From: Castor canadensis
Taxonomy: Eukaryota > Chordata > Mammalia > Rodentia > Castoridae
Assembly (NCBI RefSeq): GCF_047511655.1
Contig: NC_133399.1
Coordinates: 8,931,333-8,995,332, forward strand
Length of the DNA: 64,000 nucleotides
Reading direction: 5' to 3'
The notes beneath the pieces are model-generated. The model saw only the letters and a list, made by a program, of their open reading frames with translations. It did no database searches and was not told the origin of the DNA. The position numbers were made by a program, and so were the translations under genes. Each line of letters begins with the position of its first letter. Within the stretch, counting starts at the first letter, position 1. This document shows, piece by piece, positions 56,801 to 63,073 of the stretch.

Positions 56801-59795
56801 CCAAGAAGGCTCCTGGGGTTCCATGAGTTGAAGTGATCTGGAGAAGGTGAGCAGAAGCCCAATGCTTCTGCTGCAGAGGGAGCACAGAGAAATGAAACGT
56901 CCTTTAGGAAGACAAGGCCTGGACTTTGCTGAAACACCAAATGGGAAGCTTGTCACTTGCCCAGAGGGACTGTGCAAGACACAGTCCCCACCTTTCCCCA
57001 CCAGGCAAGATTAGGCTGGAACAAGCACTGCACTAGGGAGACTAACAGGTATGAAAAACTGTTAAGCTGCCTTCGGGAGAGTGCGGGAGTGCCGGGGTCA
57101 CAATCACTCTGAGCCTGCTGCTGTGGAAATTCAAATGCTCCCAAAGCCAAAACTTAAGAGCAGAGACAGCTCTCCTCCAGGGAGTCCCTTGCTCAGTAGA
57201 GGGTGGGCCATCCGTGTCACACTGGTGGATACTGGGTCAGTGCGCCTGACACTTTTTAAGCAGTAGCTCAAAAAGGTCCATAAAGGTAAGCATTACATGA
57301 CACAAATTCTCTGTCACTTCTCTCAGAAGAGGTTTAATTTTAGTGTTGGCTCTTCAACGCTGGCCCCGTTTTTTTTTCTTCCATGAGCATCTTAAATATG
57401 TGTCAATTACCCAGCAGTGGAGTTCCTAACTGGCAAGCCCGAGACGGGAGCTGGGTGCCAGCACACTGCTCTCACCTGAGTCCTGAGAAACGCACAGACA
57501 CATGGGTACTCGCACCTTCTCCACCCGCTCAGCGGCACCGCCAGGCTCCCTGACTTCCACTGTGAGGGTCTCTGAAAGCCAGCTCCTCTCAATCGCACAG
57601 AGCGATGTCCATGCACAATCACTGACAATGGCCGCATTTAAAAGGAGGCACTTTCCTCATCACTCACAGTCAAAGACACGACTCTCCAACACTATCCACT
57701 ACACATAGGTCCGCAAGCGGCCCCCAAACAAGCCATGTGAAAGTGGGCTTTGTGCCTGTAAGTCACCTAGATGCCCCAACACTAGCACATGCCAGCCTCA
57801 GGGACTAAGGAATTCCTCCCCCCTTCTACTTCAAGGACCCCTTGAGTTACAGCCTTTCACAACAGTGGAAGCCTAGGTCACTGCCCCACCTCATCTACAA
57901 CATGGTGATGGCCTGTCAAAGTACCTCTGATCACAAAGCTCCCAGGTGGCTTTGTGGATCAGGGCTAGTATCTCAGCAATCTCTCAGATGCTTGCAAAGG
58001 CAGAGTACATGGAATTCCAGCACTTACGCCCTGGCTCCAAAAAAAGAGGAAAAGGCCCAAGATTACTTCCTCACGTCACTTGTTCACTCCTTCAAACTTC
58101 AGTCTTGGAACTGCAGCCACACCAGTTACTGCAAAGAGTACCTTCTAGAAGGTTTTATATAGTCTGTGCCTACTCCACCCCCAAAGTCATAACAAAAATG
58201 TCTATAACATTTGTTAAATTACCATGGAGTCAATCTTTTTTTGTTTGTTCTTTCTTTTTTTTTTTTTTTTTTGAAACAAGGTCTTTTTATGTAGCCCAGG
58301 CTGGCCTGGAACTCACAATCCTGCCTCAGCCTTCTGGATGCTGAGATTACAGGCATGCACCACCACACCCAGCTCTTAAAATCAATTTTAATGGGGCTTG
58401 AAAACCAGGAATAAGAGAAATACTTATGGTCACACAGCAGAGCTTTACAGAGATCATGACCCTCAATTTCTACCCAAACTGTATGAAACAATGTGAATTA
58501 TTTCAAAACCACCAGAGGCAAAGATGCTGCTAAGAGTAATAAGCCAAACTCATGTAAAGGAGAAGCAAAATCTCCTCCAGCAACCGCAACCTGGCTTACC
58601 TGGGCAAGCCTCCATCCCGGCATATTAAAAAGTGATCCCGATGGCCACTTCCTGGTCTCCCAGCAAAGGCTCACTTTATCCCTGATGCCACCACATCTTC
58701 CTATTACCCTGATTCTGCCACAGGGAAAAAGGACTCCTACTGCCAACAAACCCTTAGAGAACGTGTGAGAACACGGTGAGTTTCCCCTACAATCAGGAGA
58801 AGGGGGGAGGTCCTTCTGCTCACAGCAGCCTCAGCATAGCACCTGAGAAAGTGACCCTCTGGAGTTAACCCTGACCGTCTAGGTCGTCTGGGTCACAAAG
58901 CACCACACTGAGAGCCCCAGATGGGGGAGGAGATGATAGACGCAGGGTTCCTCGGTGAATGTGGCAGAGCACAACCACCCCAACTCACTACCAAAAAGCC
59001 AGGCTCTGGCTTGGTCAGAAAACCAATGAGCACTGAGGCCCAGAAAGGCAACAGGAAGGACCTCACCCTCCCCAGGATCACCTTTCCTAGGCAGCGACCC
59101 CAGGCGCATTTGGCAATGGTATGTCCCATCTCAGGACTGAGAGACACTCTCCAGGGACCCTGGGTACCCTGCTGGGGACAGAGCAGGGCAGGGAGGGGGA
59201 GGGGGGCTCCCTCTGAAGCTAGGAAGGTGCTTCCAGTCGGGAAGAGCAAGGACGACGACTTCCCTGATCACCCAGAAGGCCGAGACCCGGGAGACACGGG
59301 CTCCTCGGGTCATAACCCCAGACACCAGTTGCTCCACAGCTTCCCTCCCTCCCCTCGCCCCCGCCGGGAGGGCTTCCCGGGGGTTTCGGGTCCCCGGGGT
59401 AGGGCGAGGCAGGTGAGCTCCGCGGAGTGACGAGGGTCACAGAGCTGGAACAGGAGAGGAGTAACAGCTCTGACCCCGGCCCCCCATCTGCTCCCTCCGC
59501 CCAGGCCGCACGGAAGCCTCGGCCTCAAGTACCGACCGCCGCCGGGCTGCCCGACCTGCCTCCGGCCCGGGTCTGGGAGACGAGAGGCCGGGATGGCAGC
59601 GGCCCTCGCGGGGAGGTGGACGCCGGGGGAGTGCCCTGGAGCCCTGCGGGCGAGGGGCACCGGGGAGGGGGAGGGTCCCGGGCCCACGCGGCCTCGGTCC
59701 CGGCTCGCGCGGAGGGTACTTACGTTGCTCTGGGAGTCGATGGCCTGCAGCAGCCGGTCCCTGATCTGCTGCGGAGACGCCGGAGCCGCTGTCAT
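16043..59795 (-). CDS. MED26: MED26, Mediator complex subunit 26 (gene level, three coding exons)
   Basis: Exons 59795-59724, 18163-18089 and 17695-16043 join in one phase-0 frame of 599 residues (human 600 in memory). MED26 is a nuclear, metazoan Mediator subunit. Its N-terminal TFIIS/Elongin A-like helical domain (about residues 10-88, spanning all three exons) contacts TFIID and elongation factors such as EAF/ELL-containing complexes. Its C-terminal region anchors it to core Mediator. Visible features: basic cluster SRKRRGDQRD near residue 147, a long Ser/Pro-rich linker, KKKKRYRPRDYTVNL near residue 392, FEQTNWKELSRNEIIQSYLS near 470-490, and the conserved end WYDWTQCISLDPHGDDGRL. All splice sites are GT-AG. 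Intron 1 is 41,560 bp; intron 2 is 393 bp. Domain roles are family knowledge. Confidence 0.97.
17696..18088. other. MED26: MED26 intron 2
   Basis: A 393-bp intron between GTGAGT and TGTAG; no repeat recognised. Confidence 0.92.
18089..18163 (-). CDS. MED26: MED26 coding exon 2
   Basis: 25 codons, IRNMAAVLEVISSLERYPIT then KEALE. The acceptor is TCTGCAG before 18163; the donor is GTGAGT at 18088. It forms the middle of the TFIIS N-terminal-like helical bundle. Ala replaces human Val after IRNM, and Arg replaces Lys in SLERYP, both conservative. Confidence 0.97.
18164..21954. other. MED26: MED26 intron 1, 3' segment without recognised feature
   Basis: About 3.8 kb next to exon 2, unusual for this intron in lacking any recognisable SINE. 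Open frames of up to 194 codons (19166-19750) resemble no protein I know. Confidence 0.5.
21955..22325 (+). mobile_element. MaLR-type LTR remnant
   Basis: CATGAACTGAAACCTACAAC, then CCAAAATAAACCTTTCTGCC and GTTACAGTAACAGAAGCTGACT give the ordered 3' end of a MaLR LTR. The left part is diverged and its boundary uncertain. Non-coding. Confidence 0.6.
22326..23215. other. MED26: MED26 intron 1 segment, nothing supported
   Basis: No exon or repeat recognised. Confidence 0.45.
23216..23383 (-). repeat. Degenerate reverse ID/B1 composite SINE
   Basis: GTGGGGATTGAACCCAGGGT and CCACTTGAACCATGCCCCCA (ID part), then CCCCTGGGATTACAGATGAG (B1 part). Older than most copies here. Confidence 0.65.
23866..23960 (+). 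repeat. MIR fossil
   Basis: TTATCCCCATGAGCCCGCTT, CACAGATGAAGAAACCGAGA and the CACACGGCTACAAGG box keep the MIR core order. Confidence 0.65.
24415..24435 (+). repeat. T21 homopolymer
   Basis: Twenty-one consecutive T. No SINE body is recognisable beside it; it may be an old poly(A) tail in reverse. Confidence 0.9.
27880..27965 (-). repeat. ID SINE, reverse
   Basis: GGACTGGGTTGGAACTCAAG-type start, then GCAAAGCAGGCACTCTGCCA and CTGAGCCACCATGCTCATCC. Confidence 0.7.
28620..28660 (+). repeat. Low-complexity ACTGATT-type repeat in the L1
   Basis: AACTGATTACTGATTATTGA followed by TTGACTGATTAACTGATT: imperfect 7-12 bp units. Confidence 0.7.
29722..30057 (-). repeat. Reverse ID plus B1 SINEs inserted in the L1 3' end
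   Basis: Reverse ID (GGAGCTTGAGCTCAGGGCCT, GCAGGCGCTCTACCACTTCA) followed by reverse B1 pieces (GTGACAGGCGTGCACCACCA; GAGTAGCTGGGGTTGCAGGC). Two B1 pieces suggest successive insertion. Confidence 0.8.
30146..32837. other. MED26: MED26 intron 1 segment, nothing gene-like
   Basis: 2.7 kb. Only a GGTG/GGAT simple repeat is recognised. Confidence 0.45.
32137..32233 (+). repeat. (GGTG)n/(GGAT)n simple repeat
   Basis: GGTGGGTGGGTGGGTGGGTG, then imperfect GGATGGATGGATGG and GGGTGGATGGGTGG units. Confidence 0.92.
32838..32915 (-). repeat. ID SINE, reverse
   Basis: TACTGGGGTTTGAACTCAGG then CCACTTGCTAGGCAGATGTT. Confidence 0.85.
32916..35614. other. MED26: MED26 intron 1 segment, nothing gene-like
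   Basis: 2.7 kb of unique-looking sequence with weak MIR-like traces near 34.0 and 35.4 kb that I do not call separately. Confidence 0.45.
34681..34720 (+). repeat. Imperfect 9-bp tandem repeat
   Basis: About four variants of CACGACTGC/CACGACTGCCAAG. Confidence 0.6.
35615..35909 (+). repeat. Left arm of a near-identical inverted repeat
   Basis: Reverse complement of 38625-38927. By eye the arms differ at about four internal bases and one 7-base indel (GGCACAG present only on the right). The arm starts at TCCTGAACAGGTTCATTTAA and ends at GATGGCTGTGGTCCTGGC. No known repeat family is recognised in it. Confidence 0.9.
35910..36810. other. MED26: MED26 intron 1 segment (part of the inverted-repeat loop)
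   Basis: Nothing gene-like; a weak reversed MIR trace near 36116-36178. Confidence 0.4.
36811..36905 (-). repeat. ID SINE, reverse
   Basis: TAATGGGGTTTGAACTCAGG, TTGCTAGGCCGTGCTCTATG, then CCACACCTCCAGCCC. Confidence 0.85.
36906..37589. other. MED26: MED26 intron 1 segment, nothing supported
   Basis: No exon or repeat recognised. Confidence 0.4.
37590..37681 (+). repeat. ID SINE with A-tail
   Basis: ATGACTCAAGCAGTAAGCAT, GCCTGCCTAGCAAGCATGAG, then a run of about 17 A. Confidence 0.9.
37694..38340 (+). mobile_element. L1 3'-end fragment split by a SINE
   Basis: ATGCATGGATGAATAAAAAA, CATTCAGCCTTAAAAAGG (before 37810), then after the SINE GAAAGAATGGTGGCTGCCAG and GGCTCAGCTTCAGTTTCATG. These are the order of an old mammalian L1 3' end. 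Non-coding. Confidence 0.65.
37817..38014 (+). repeat. B1+ID composite SINE inside the L1 fragment
   Basis: CACAGTGGTACACACCCATG, AGCCAGGGCTGCATAGCGAA, then GGCCCTGGGTTTTATCCCAG and an A-tail. Confidence 0.85.
38341..38624. other. MED26: MED26 intron 1 segment, nothing supported
   Basis: Unique-looking spacer between the L1 fragment and the right inverted-repeat arm. Confidence 0.4.
38625..38927 (-). repeat. Right arm of the near-identical inverted repeat
   Basis: Reverse complement of 35615-35909; spacer about 2.7 kb. Outside these limits the flanks do not match by eye. Confidence 0.9.
38928..39721. other. MED26: MED26 intron 1 segment, nothing supported
   Basis: No exon or repeat recognised; overlapping open frames on both strands (up to 164 codons) look like chance. 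Confidence 0.4.
39722..39865 (-). repeat. B1 SINE, reverse
   Basis: T-run, then GTCCAGGCTGACCCTGAACT and AAGTGCTGGGACTACAGGTG. Confidence 0.9.
39866..41479. other. MED26: MED26 intron 1 segment, nothing supported
   Basis: 1.6 kb without recognised exon or repeat. Confidence 0.4.
41480..41560 (+). repeat. ID SINE (canonical tRNA-like form)
   Basis: GAGCTGGGGGTGTAGCTCAG and CCTGGGCTCCATCCCTAGCA, close to the plain ID consensus rather than the composite's ID half. A tRNA-like A box is visible but there is no tRNA cloverleaf. Confidence 0.85.
41624..41822 (+). repeat. B1+ID composite SINE
   Basis: GTGCCAGTGGCACCTGTAAT, CCAGAGCAAAATGGACCGGA, then GAGTTCAAAGCCCAGTCC. The ID promoter is partly deleted. 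Confidence 0.85.
41823..43265. other. MED26: MED26 intron 1 segment, nothing supported
   Basis: 1.4 kb. AT-rich short repeats around 43.0 kb (TTGTTTACACGCTAGC, CTTGTTTACACATTGCC); no exon recognised. Confidence 0.4.
43266..43357 (+). repeat. ID SINE
   Basis: GAGGGGCTCAAAGTGATAGA, GGTGCCTAGCAAGTGGGAAG, then an A-rich tail. Confidence 0.8.
43370..43677 (+). repeat. B1 half followed by a second B1+ID composite SINE
   Basis: First B1 half at 43370-43492 (TACATGGCTCATCCCTGTCC). Second element at about 43496-43677 (CAGGCATGGTGGTACACTCC, then ATTCAAGTTGTAGAGTACCT). Confidence 0.8.
43690..43925 (+). mobile_element. MER2/Tigger-type DNA transposon fossil
   Basis: GTCTGTGCTAAACATGTACA, TGTAACAACTATTTCCACAG, CATTGTATTAGGTATTGTAA, CACTGCGCCATCTGACATGA and GGATTCTGGTATCCATGGGG occur in the order of the MER2 (TcMar-Tigger) consensus I remember. 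Non-autonomous and inactive. Confidence 0.8.
43926..45967. other. MED26: MED26 intron 1 segment, nothing supported
   Basis: 2 kb without recognised exon or SINE. A palindrome-like TGATGTCATCA occurs near 45200. Confidence 0.4.
45968..46052 (+). repeat. ID SINE
   Basis: GACTGGAGGTGTAACTCAAC, then AATGCTTGGTTAGTAATCAT and an A-tail; diverged. Confidence 0.75.
46172..46362 (+). repeat. B1+ID composite SINE
   Basis: AAGGTGGCTCACACCTGTAA, CTCAAGTGGCAGGGCGCCTA, then GAGTTCAAACCCTAGTGCC. Confidence 0.9.
46373..46550 (+). repeat. B1+ID composite SINE, ID half deleted
   Basis: GGCATGGTGGCACATACCTG, then a short GCTGAGTTCAAACCCCAAT end. Confidence 0.8.
46551..47689. other. MED26: MED26 intron 1 segment, MIR only
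   Basis: 1.1 kb; besides the MIR at 46800 nothing is supported. Confidence 0.4.
46800..46930 (+). repeat. MIR fossil
   Basis: GCCAGGCACTGTGCCAGCCA then CACAGATAAAGGGACTCAGG and CTCCAAGGCCACCAAGGTAG follow the MIR order. Confidence 0.75.
47690..47902 (+). repeat. B1+ID composite SINE
   Basis: CACAGGTGGCTCATGCTAGC, ACCAGAGCAAAATGGACTGG, GCTCAAGTGGTAGAGCACCT and a GAATTCAAACTCCAGTCCC end. Confidence 0.9.
47903..49983. other. MED26: MED26 intron 1 segment, nothing supported
   Basis: 2.1 kb without recognised exon or SINE; contains the C15 run. Open frames up to 180 codons (48583-49125 plus) look like chance. Confidence 0.4.
48868..48882 (+). repeat. C15 homopolymer followed by CA-rich tract
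   Basis: Fifteen C, then CACACATGCACGCGCACACA. Confidence 0.95.
49984..50085 (-). repeat. B1 SINE, reverse, partial
   Basis: TTGAGCAGAGTCTAGCTATG then TGGCCTGGAATTCGTGGTCC. Confidence 0.8.
50130..50318 (+). repeat. B1+ID composite SINE
   Basis: GGAGAGATCAGGAGGATCACG-type core (begins GCAGGTACCTGTTACTCAG), (CAAA)n link, then GCTGATGGAACGGCTCAAGG and CTGGGTTCAAACCCCAGTAC. Confidence 0.85.
50505..50722 (+). repeat. B1+ID composite SINE with A-tail
   Basis: AGGCACTGGTAGCTCACACC, CAAGAAAACCCATCACAAAA, GAGTGGCTCAAGTAGTAAGG and a 19-A tail. Confidence 0.9.
50726..50815 (+). repeat. ID SINE
   Basis: GAGGTATGGCTCAAGCAGTA then GCTTTGCAAGCATAAAAACC and CTTCAAACCCCAGTGCCAGC. Confidence 0.88.
50819..50868 (+). 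repeat. (AC)25 microsatellite
   Basis: Uninterrupted AC dinucleotides, placed where the A-rich tail of the preceding ID would be. Confidence 0.98.
50872..51098 (+). repeat. B1+ID composite SINE
   Basis: GGTACCAGTGGCTGACACCT, AACCAGGACAAAATGGATTG, CCTCAAGTGGTAGAGTACAT, then an A-rich tail. Confidence 0.9.
51099..51702. other. MED26: MED26 intron 1 segment, nothing supported
   Basis: No exon or repeat recognised. Confidence 0.4.
51703..51788 (-). repeat. ID SINE, reverse
   Basis: GGCTGGAGATGGAATCCAGG, then CAGACAAGCATTCTACCACC. Confidence 0.8.
51960..52125. repeat. Possible Tigger-like DNA transposon fragment
   Basis: CCAGTCCAAAATCCAAACCA, CAAAATTTTCTGAGTGCCAA and GTGAATTTTGGATCATGTCA resemble the 'TCCGAAATCCGAAA...TTTTTGAGCGCC' ends of Tigger-type elements; diverged. 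Confidence 0.4.
52290..52410 (-). repeat. MIR fossil
   Basis: CTAGCTATGTGGCCACTGAG and CCTCAGTTTCCTTACCAG are the reversed MIR core. Confidence 0.6.
52493..52590 (-). repeat. ID SINE, reverse
   Basis: T-run, ACTGGCGTTTGAATTCAGGG, then GCTAGACAGACGCTCTACCA. Confidence 0.88.
52620..52823 (+). repeat. B1+ID composite SINE with A-tail
   Basis: TAGGTGCCCGTGGCTCACGC, CTCAAAAATACCCATAACAA, GTGGAGTGGCTCAAGGTGAA and a tail of about 20 A. Confidence 0.92.
52837..53064 (+). repeat. B1+ID composite SINE
   Basis: GGCACCAGTGGCTCCTGTCC, ACCAGAGCAAAATGGACTGG, GCTCAAGTGGGAGAGCACCT and A-rich tail. Lies 13 bp after the preceding copy. Confidence 0.92.
53386..53585 (+). repeat. B1+ID composite SINE
   Basis: GGCTGGGCACAGTAGCTCAC, then AAGCAGAGGAAAATAGACTG; the ID half is shortened. 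Confidence 0.85.
53586..54079. other. MED26: MED26 intron 1 segment, nothing supported
   Basis: No exon or repeat recognised. Confidence 0.4.
54080..54320 (+). repeat. Diverged B1+ID composite SINE
   Basis: GCGGTGGTGCACACCTGCAG, an A-rich link, then GGCACAAGTGGTAAAAAGTG and AGAGCACATGCATAGCAAAC. Confidence 0.75.
54650..54828 (+). repeat. B1+ID composite SINE, 3'-truncated
   Basis: GCAGAGCCGTGGCTCACACC, AACCAGAGCAAATGGACTGG, GGCTCAAGCAGTAGAGCTCC; no A-tail. Confidence 0.85.
54829..55231. other. MED26: MED26 intron 1 segment, nothing supported
   Basis: No exon or repeat recognised. Confidence 0.4.
55232..55437 (+). repeat. B1+ID composite SINE
   Basis: GGCCCTGGTGGTTCACGCCT, CTCAAAAATACCCAGCACAC, GGAATGGCTCAAGTGGTAGA, CCAAACCCCAGTACAGT. 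Confidence 0.9.
55438..58242. other. MED26: MED26 intron 1 segment, MIR only
   Basis: 2.8 kb without SINEs; one MIR fossil at 55890-55985. ORFs up to 194 codons have no recognised homology. Confidence 0.45.
55890..55985 (-). repeat. MIR fossil
   Basis: TTTGGAGTCAGAAGCCCTGT, then CATAACTTTGGGTAAGTCCC: reversed MIR order. Confidence 0.6.
58243..58378 (-). repeat. B1 SINE, reverse
   Basis: T-run, GAAACAAGGTCTTTTTATGT, AGGCTGGCCTGGAACTCACA, TGAGATTACAGGCATGCACC. Confidence 0.92.
58379..59723. other. MED26: MED26 intron 1, 5' segment
   Basis: Repeat-poor sequence next to exon 1, becoming CpG-rich from about 59330. First-intron regulatory elements are plausible here, but none is demonstrated. 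Confidence 0.5.
59724..59795 (-). CDS. MED26: MED26 coding exon 1
   Basis: 24 codons, MTAAPASPQQIRDRLLQAID then SQSN, starting at the ATG at 59795-59793 (G at -3). The donor is GTAAGT at 59723. Human has DPQSN where this has DSQSN, from memory. It lies inside a CpG island. The reading frame is also open upstream of the ATG, see findings. Confidence 0.97.
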
Positions 59796-60000
59796 TGCCT
59801 GGGCGAGGCGGGGGGGGAGCGGCCGGGCCAGCGGGCGGGCGGGCTGAGGCGGGGGACGGGGGTCACTCACTCGCCGGCCTCCGGGAGGGGAGCCGCATGT
59901 TCCCCGCGGCGCCAGAGGAGATGGGGGCGCGCGGGGGGCGGCGGAGAGGGGAAGCCGGGGCCGGAGCACGGGCCCGGGCCACCGCCGCCACCGAAGGAGG

Positions 60001-60050
60001 AGGAGGAGGAGCCGCCGGAGCCGCCGCCGCCGCTGCCGCCGCCTCGAGAA
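60001..60050 (-). repeat. GGC/GCC-rich triplet run in the MED26 5' region
   Basis: GAGGAG and GCCGCCGCCGCC type triplets, imperfect. Probably in the 5'UTR. Confidence 0.7.
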
Positions 60051-60480
60051 CCAAACTCCAGTGAGCTGCCCCCGCGCGGAGCACTCTGGGTAACCCGCGC
60101 CGCACGCAGCGTCGGCGCCACGCTGAGGAGGTTGGGAGATGGGGGGCGGGCGGAGACGCCTGGCTTGGGCGGGGCCGCGTGCGCACCACGCCCCGGGATT
60201 TCTGCGCGTGCGCCTGCGCAGGCGCACTCGACCAGCCACGCTAGCCCGCCCCAACCCCACTGCCCCGGCAAGGGAGCCGTTGCGGGGCGGTTGGGAGGGG
60301 CAACGGTCGCTGCCTTGAGGCTCCGCCCCTACCTGGGCCCAGGGGGTGGAGCCTTTTAGCGGAAGCGCGCGCGCAGTCCTTGAACCCGGACACTTCAGGC
60401 GGCGGCGTCTGGGCAGTGAATGGGGAGGGAAAGCCCGGCTCCCGGGTAAAGGAGTTTCCGTTGTGTGTGACAGTGGGGGC

Positions 60481-61872
60481 GGGCTGGAGTCGTGCGAGAG
60501 AGAAGCTGGGGGACTCCGAGGAGCGAGGGGACCATGCGCCCATGCTGTGATGCTGCGCGCGCGGAGAGACGTGGGAGGATCCCCGCGGTGTGCGTGGGTG
60601 TGGATGCGGGGTGGGGTGTACAAGAATGGCCCTGCGTGTCCCGGGTCGCGGAGTTAAAAAGCCTGAGGTTGCAAACATAGCTGCACCGTGGTTTCTCCAT
60701 CCCGGTGGCACCCTGGGTACCCGGGCGGGATGGCCGTGCTGCAGGAGCGGAGCAGCAATGCCGGGTGTCGCTAGATGCCGGTGGCTTCCCTTGTCCCCTG
60801 TCCCCAACCACCGAACCCCCGGCTTAAAAGAAGACCCTTTCATCCCGCTTTGTTTGCAGAGGCTGCAACACTGAAGCCTTCATTCTTGATCGGTCCGCAG
60901 AGGAGGAAAGCGAGGGCCAAGGTCACCCGGGGTCAGATGCCAAGTTCAAGTTCAAGGGCGCTCCGCCCCCGGGGTCCGGCGGCCGCGCATCGTCACTGCC
61001 GCGGTCTCCCCCGAGAAATCACTTTTTTTGGGTGTTGTTAGCGGAAGAATGTAGATTTGAAACAGGAGGGGGGACGGCCAATTAGAGCCACACGTGCTCC
61101 CTGGAGCTGCGCGACACCTGTGAGTCTTGCATTCAGTCTTGCTTCTGGGAAGTATACTTTATTTGAAAAAAAAGAAAAAAACCCGGCTGCTTCTGCACGT
61201 GTCTGTGGTTCTGGCTTCTGCACATGTGAAAAGGAGTTTTACATCACACTTGTAGAGGGAAATGCTCGGGCAAAGCACTTCCCTTTAATTTACCCTGGTC
61301 TCGGGTGCTTTTTTGGGTACACGGGCCAAGTTGGAAAGCGGCCCAGGTGGAGATTTCCTTATCTCGCTTGAGATAAGCAAAATGAGGCCTTCCCCGTATT
61401 CCTGTCCTGATATCTCAAATTTCTAACTCAAGATTACCATGTCCTTTTTTTTTTTTTGAATCAAGGATTATATAGAAATAAGCAGCCTGTTTTGCACGGG
61501 TCAAGTTATTTTAAGAAAAAAGGTGGACAGCACTCAACTTACCTGCTTTTTTTTAAAGATCTTTAAAGTATTAACATGATTGAATTCCACAGGGCGCTGG
61601 TAAATTTCAGTACCCCAGTAAACAGAAAAATGTATGATTTATGGAATAACTGGGTAGACATCTGATTCAATTCACCCAGACCTCTATAACAGATTTGGTA
61701 CACCCTGGGCCTGCCTCCAGTACTTCTCAAATGAATTACAATTTTATAAATTGTAATAAACACTGTACACATAAACACACACATACACTTTTATTCCACA
61801 TGTAACTTAACAGGATGACTGTAATGATGAAGACTAAATCAGAGTCATTAAACAAGCATCATAAACGTGTTA
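60481..61872. other. Upstream spacer of MED26
   Basis: Falls from CpG-rich to AT-rich near 61.1 kb. No exon recognised; a divergent non-coding transcript from the CpG island is possible but nothing shows it. Confidence 0.4.
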
Positions 61873-62092
61873 GAAGCCAGTCACCAGTGGCTCACACCTG
61901 TAATACTACCTGCTCAAGAGGCAGCGATCAGGAGGATCAAGGTTGGAGGCCAGCCCCGGGGGGGGGGGGGCAGCAAGACGCTATCTCAAAAGTACCCAGC
62001 ACAAAAAAGGGCTGGTGGAGTGGTTCAAGTAGTAGAGCGGCTTGCCTAGCAAACGGGAGACCCCAAGTTCAAACTCCACTACTGTCAGAAGA
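61873..62092 (+). repeat. B1+ID composite SINE with internal G13
   Basis: TCACCAGTGGCTCACACCTG, a run of thirteen G (61958-61970), CAAAAGTACCCAGCACAAAA, GAGTGGTTCAAGTAGTAGAG. Confidence 0.9.
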
Positions 62093-62103
62093 AAACACAT
62101 TAG

Positions 62104-62197
62104 AAGCTAGAACCAGGGAAATGGCTCAAGCAGTAGAGAGCCTGCCTCAAAGCACAAAGCCCTGAGTTCAAATCCCAGTACCAGGAAAAAAAAGTGA
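62104..62197 (+). repeat. ID SINE
   Basis: ACCAGGGAAATGGCTCAAGC, GCCCTGAGTTCAAATCCCAG, A-rich tail. Confidence 0.88.
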
Positions 62198-62399
62198 GCA
62201 GCTGTAGTAAGATCCAGGCCCCACACTGCAGTTCTTGTCCTGCTCCAAGAGCGGTATTTGAAGTGGCTGTGGTCAGTTATGCAAACATAGGCCACCATAA
62301 ACCCACTGCTGTAGTCCTTCTTCCTCAAAGATAGGCACCTTCAACTATTGAGGTGCACAGTGCACCAACCCTGTCCTAAAAGCACAAGTTTTGTCCTTT

Positions 62400-62540
62400 T
62401 ATTATTTATTTTGAGACGGTGTGGGTCTCTCTCTCTAGTCCAGGCTGGCCTGGAACTCTGGACCCCCCTGCCTCAAGCCCCCTCCCCCCAACCGGAGTGC
62501 TGGTGTCACAGGTGTGCACCAGGAAGCTCAGCTTACCTCG
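62400..62540 (-). repeat. B1 SINE, reverse
   Basis: GAGACGGTGTGGGTCTCTCT, CCAGGCTGGCCTGGAACTCT, GTGTCACAGGTGTGCACC. Confidence 0.85.
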
Positions 62541-62639
62541 GAAAGGGAAGTGAGGGTTCAGTCAGTAGGAAAACAAATGTGACAAAAGCAACTACCCAAC
62601 TCTGACCCCTATGTTTGCCCTGAGCTAACATTCTCACGG

Positions 62640-62845
62640 GGATTTTTTTTTTTTTTAAAGCAGTGCTGGGGCTTGAACTCAGGGTCCACACCTTGAGCCA
62701 CCCCGCCAGCCCTTTTTGTGATTTTTTTTTTTTCAAGATAGGGTCTTGTGAACTATTTGCCTGGGCTGGCTTTGAACCACGATCCTCCTGATCTCTGCCT
62801 CCTAAGTAGCTAGGATTACAGGTGTGAGCCACCAGCGCCTGGCTT
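62640..62845 (-). repeat. B1+ID composite SINE, reverse
   Basis: T-run, GTGCTGGGGCTTGAACTCAG, CTTGTGAACTATTTGCCTGG, AGCTAGGATTACAGGTGTGA. Confidence 0.92.
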
Positions 62846-62937
62846 CATGGGGATTTTTGAAGGAAAAAAATCTTTTCTCATGTAGGAGCTCACTCAACCA
62901 CATCAATGCTCTCAGAGTTATCTAAAGATGGGTTTCA

Positions 62938-63027
62938 GAGTGGGGGTGGGGGTGGAACTCAGTGGCAGAGTCCTTTCCTACTATGCCCAAAGCCCTGGGC
63001 TCCATCCCCAAAAGTGCAGAAGAAAAA
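62938..63027 (+). repeat. ID SINE
   Basis: GTGGGGGTGGAACTCAGTGG, GCCCTGGGCTCCATCCCCAA, A-tail. Closer to plain ID than to the composite's half. Confidence 0.8.
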
Positions 63028-63073
63028 AAGTTAAAGATGGGTTTCAGAGTTCTGGGTTTGCAATAATTCTCAT

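Larger units (their letters stand above)
59330..60480. promoter_or_regulatory. MED26: CpG-island promoter of MED26
   Basis: CpG-dense. Upstream of the ATG it holds GCC/CGG triplet runs (about 60001-60050), a ZNF143-like site (60075-60092, CCCAGAGTGC on the gene strand) and overlapping NRF1-type palindromes (60203-60225, TGCGCGTGCGCC and GCGCCTGCGCAGGCGC). TATA-less. Motifs are seen; activity is inferred. Transcription probably starts between 59860 and 60150. Confidence 0.75.

Noticed and set aside
59427-60359. 310-codon plus-strand ORF over the MED26 promoter
   Set aside because: It is antisense to exon 1 in a CpG island; composition is Gly/Pro/Arg/Glu-rich low complexity with no domain. Lack of stops follows from high GC.
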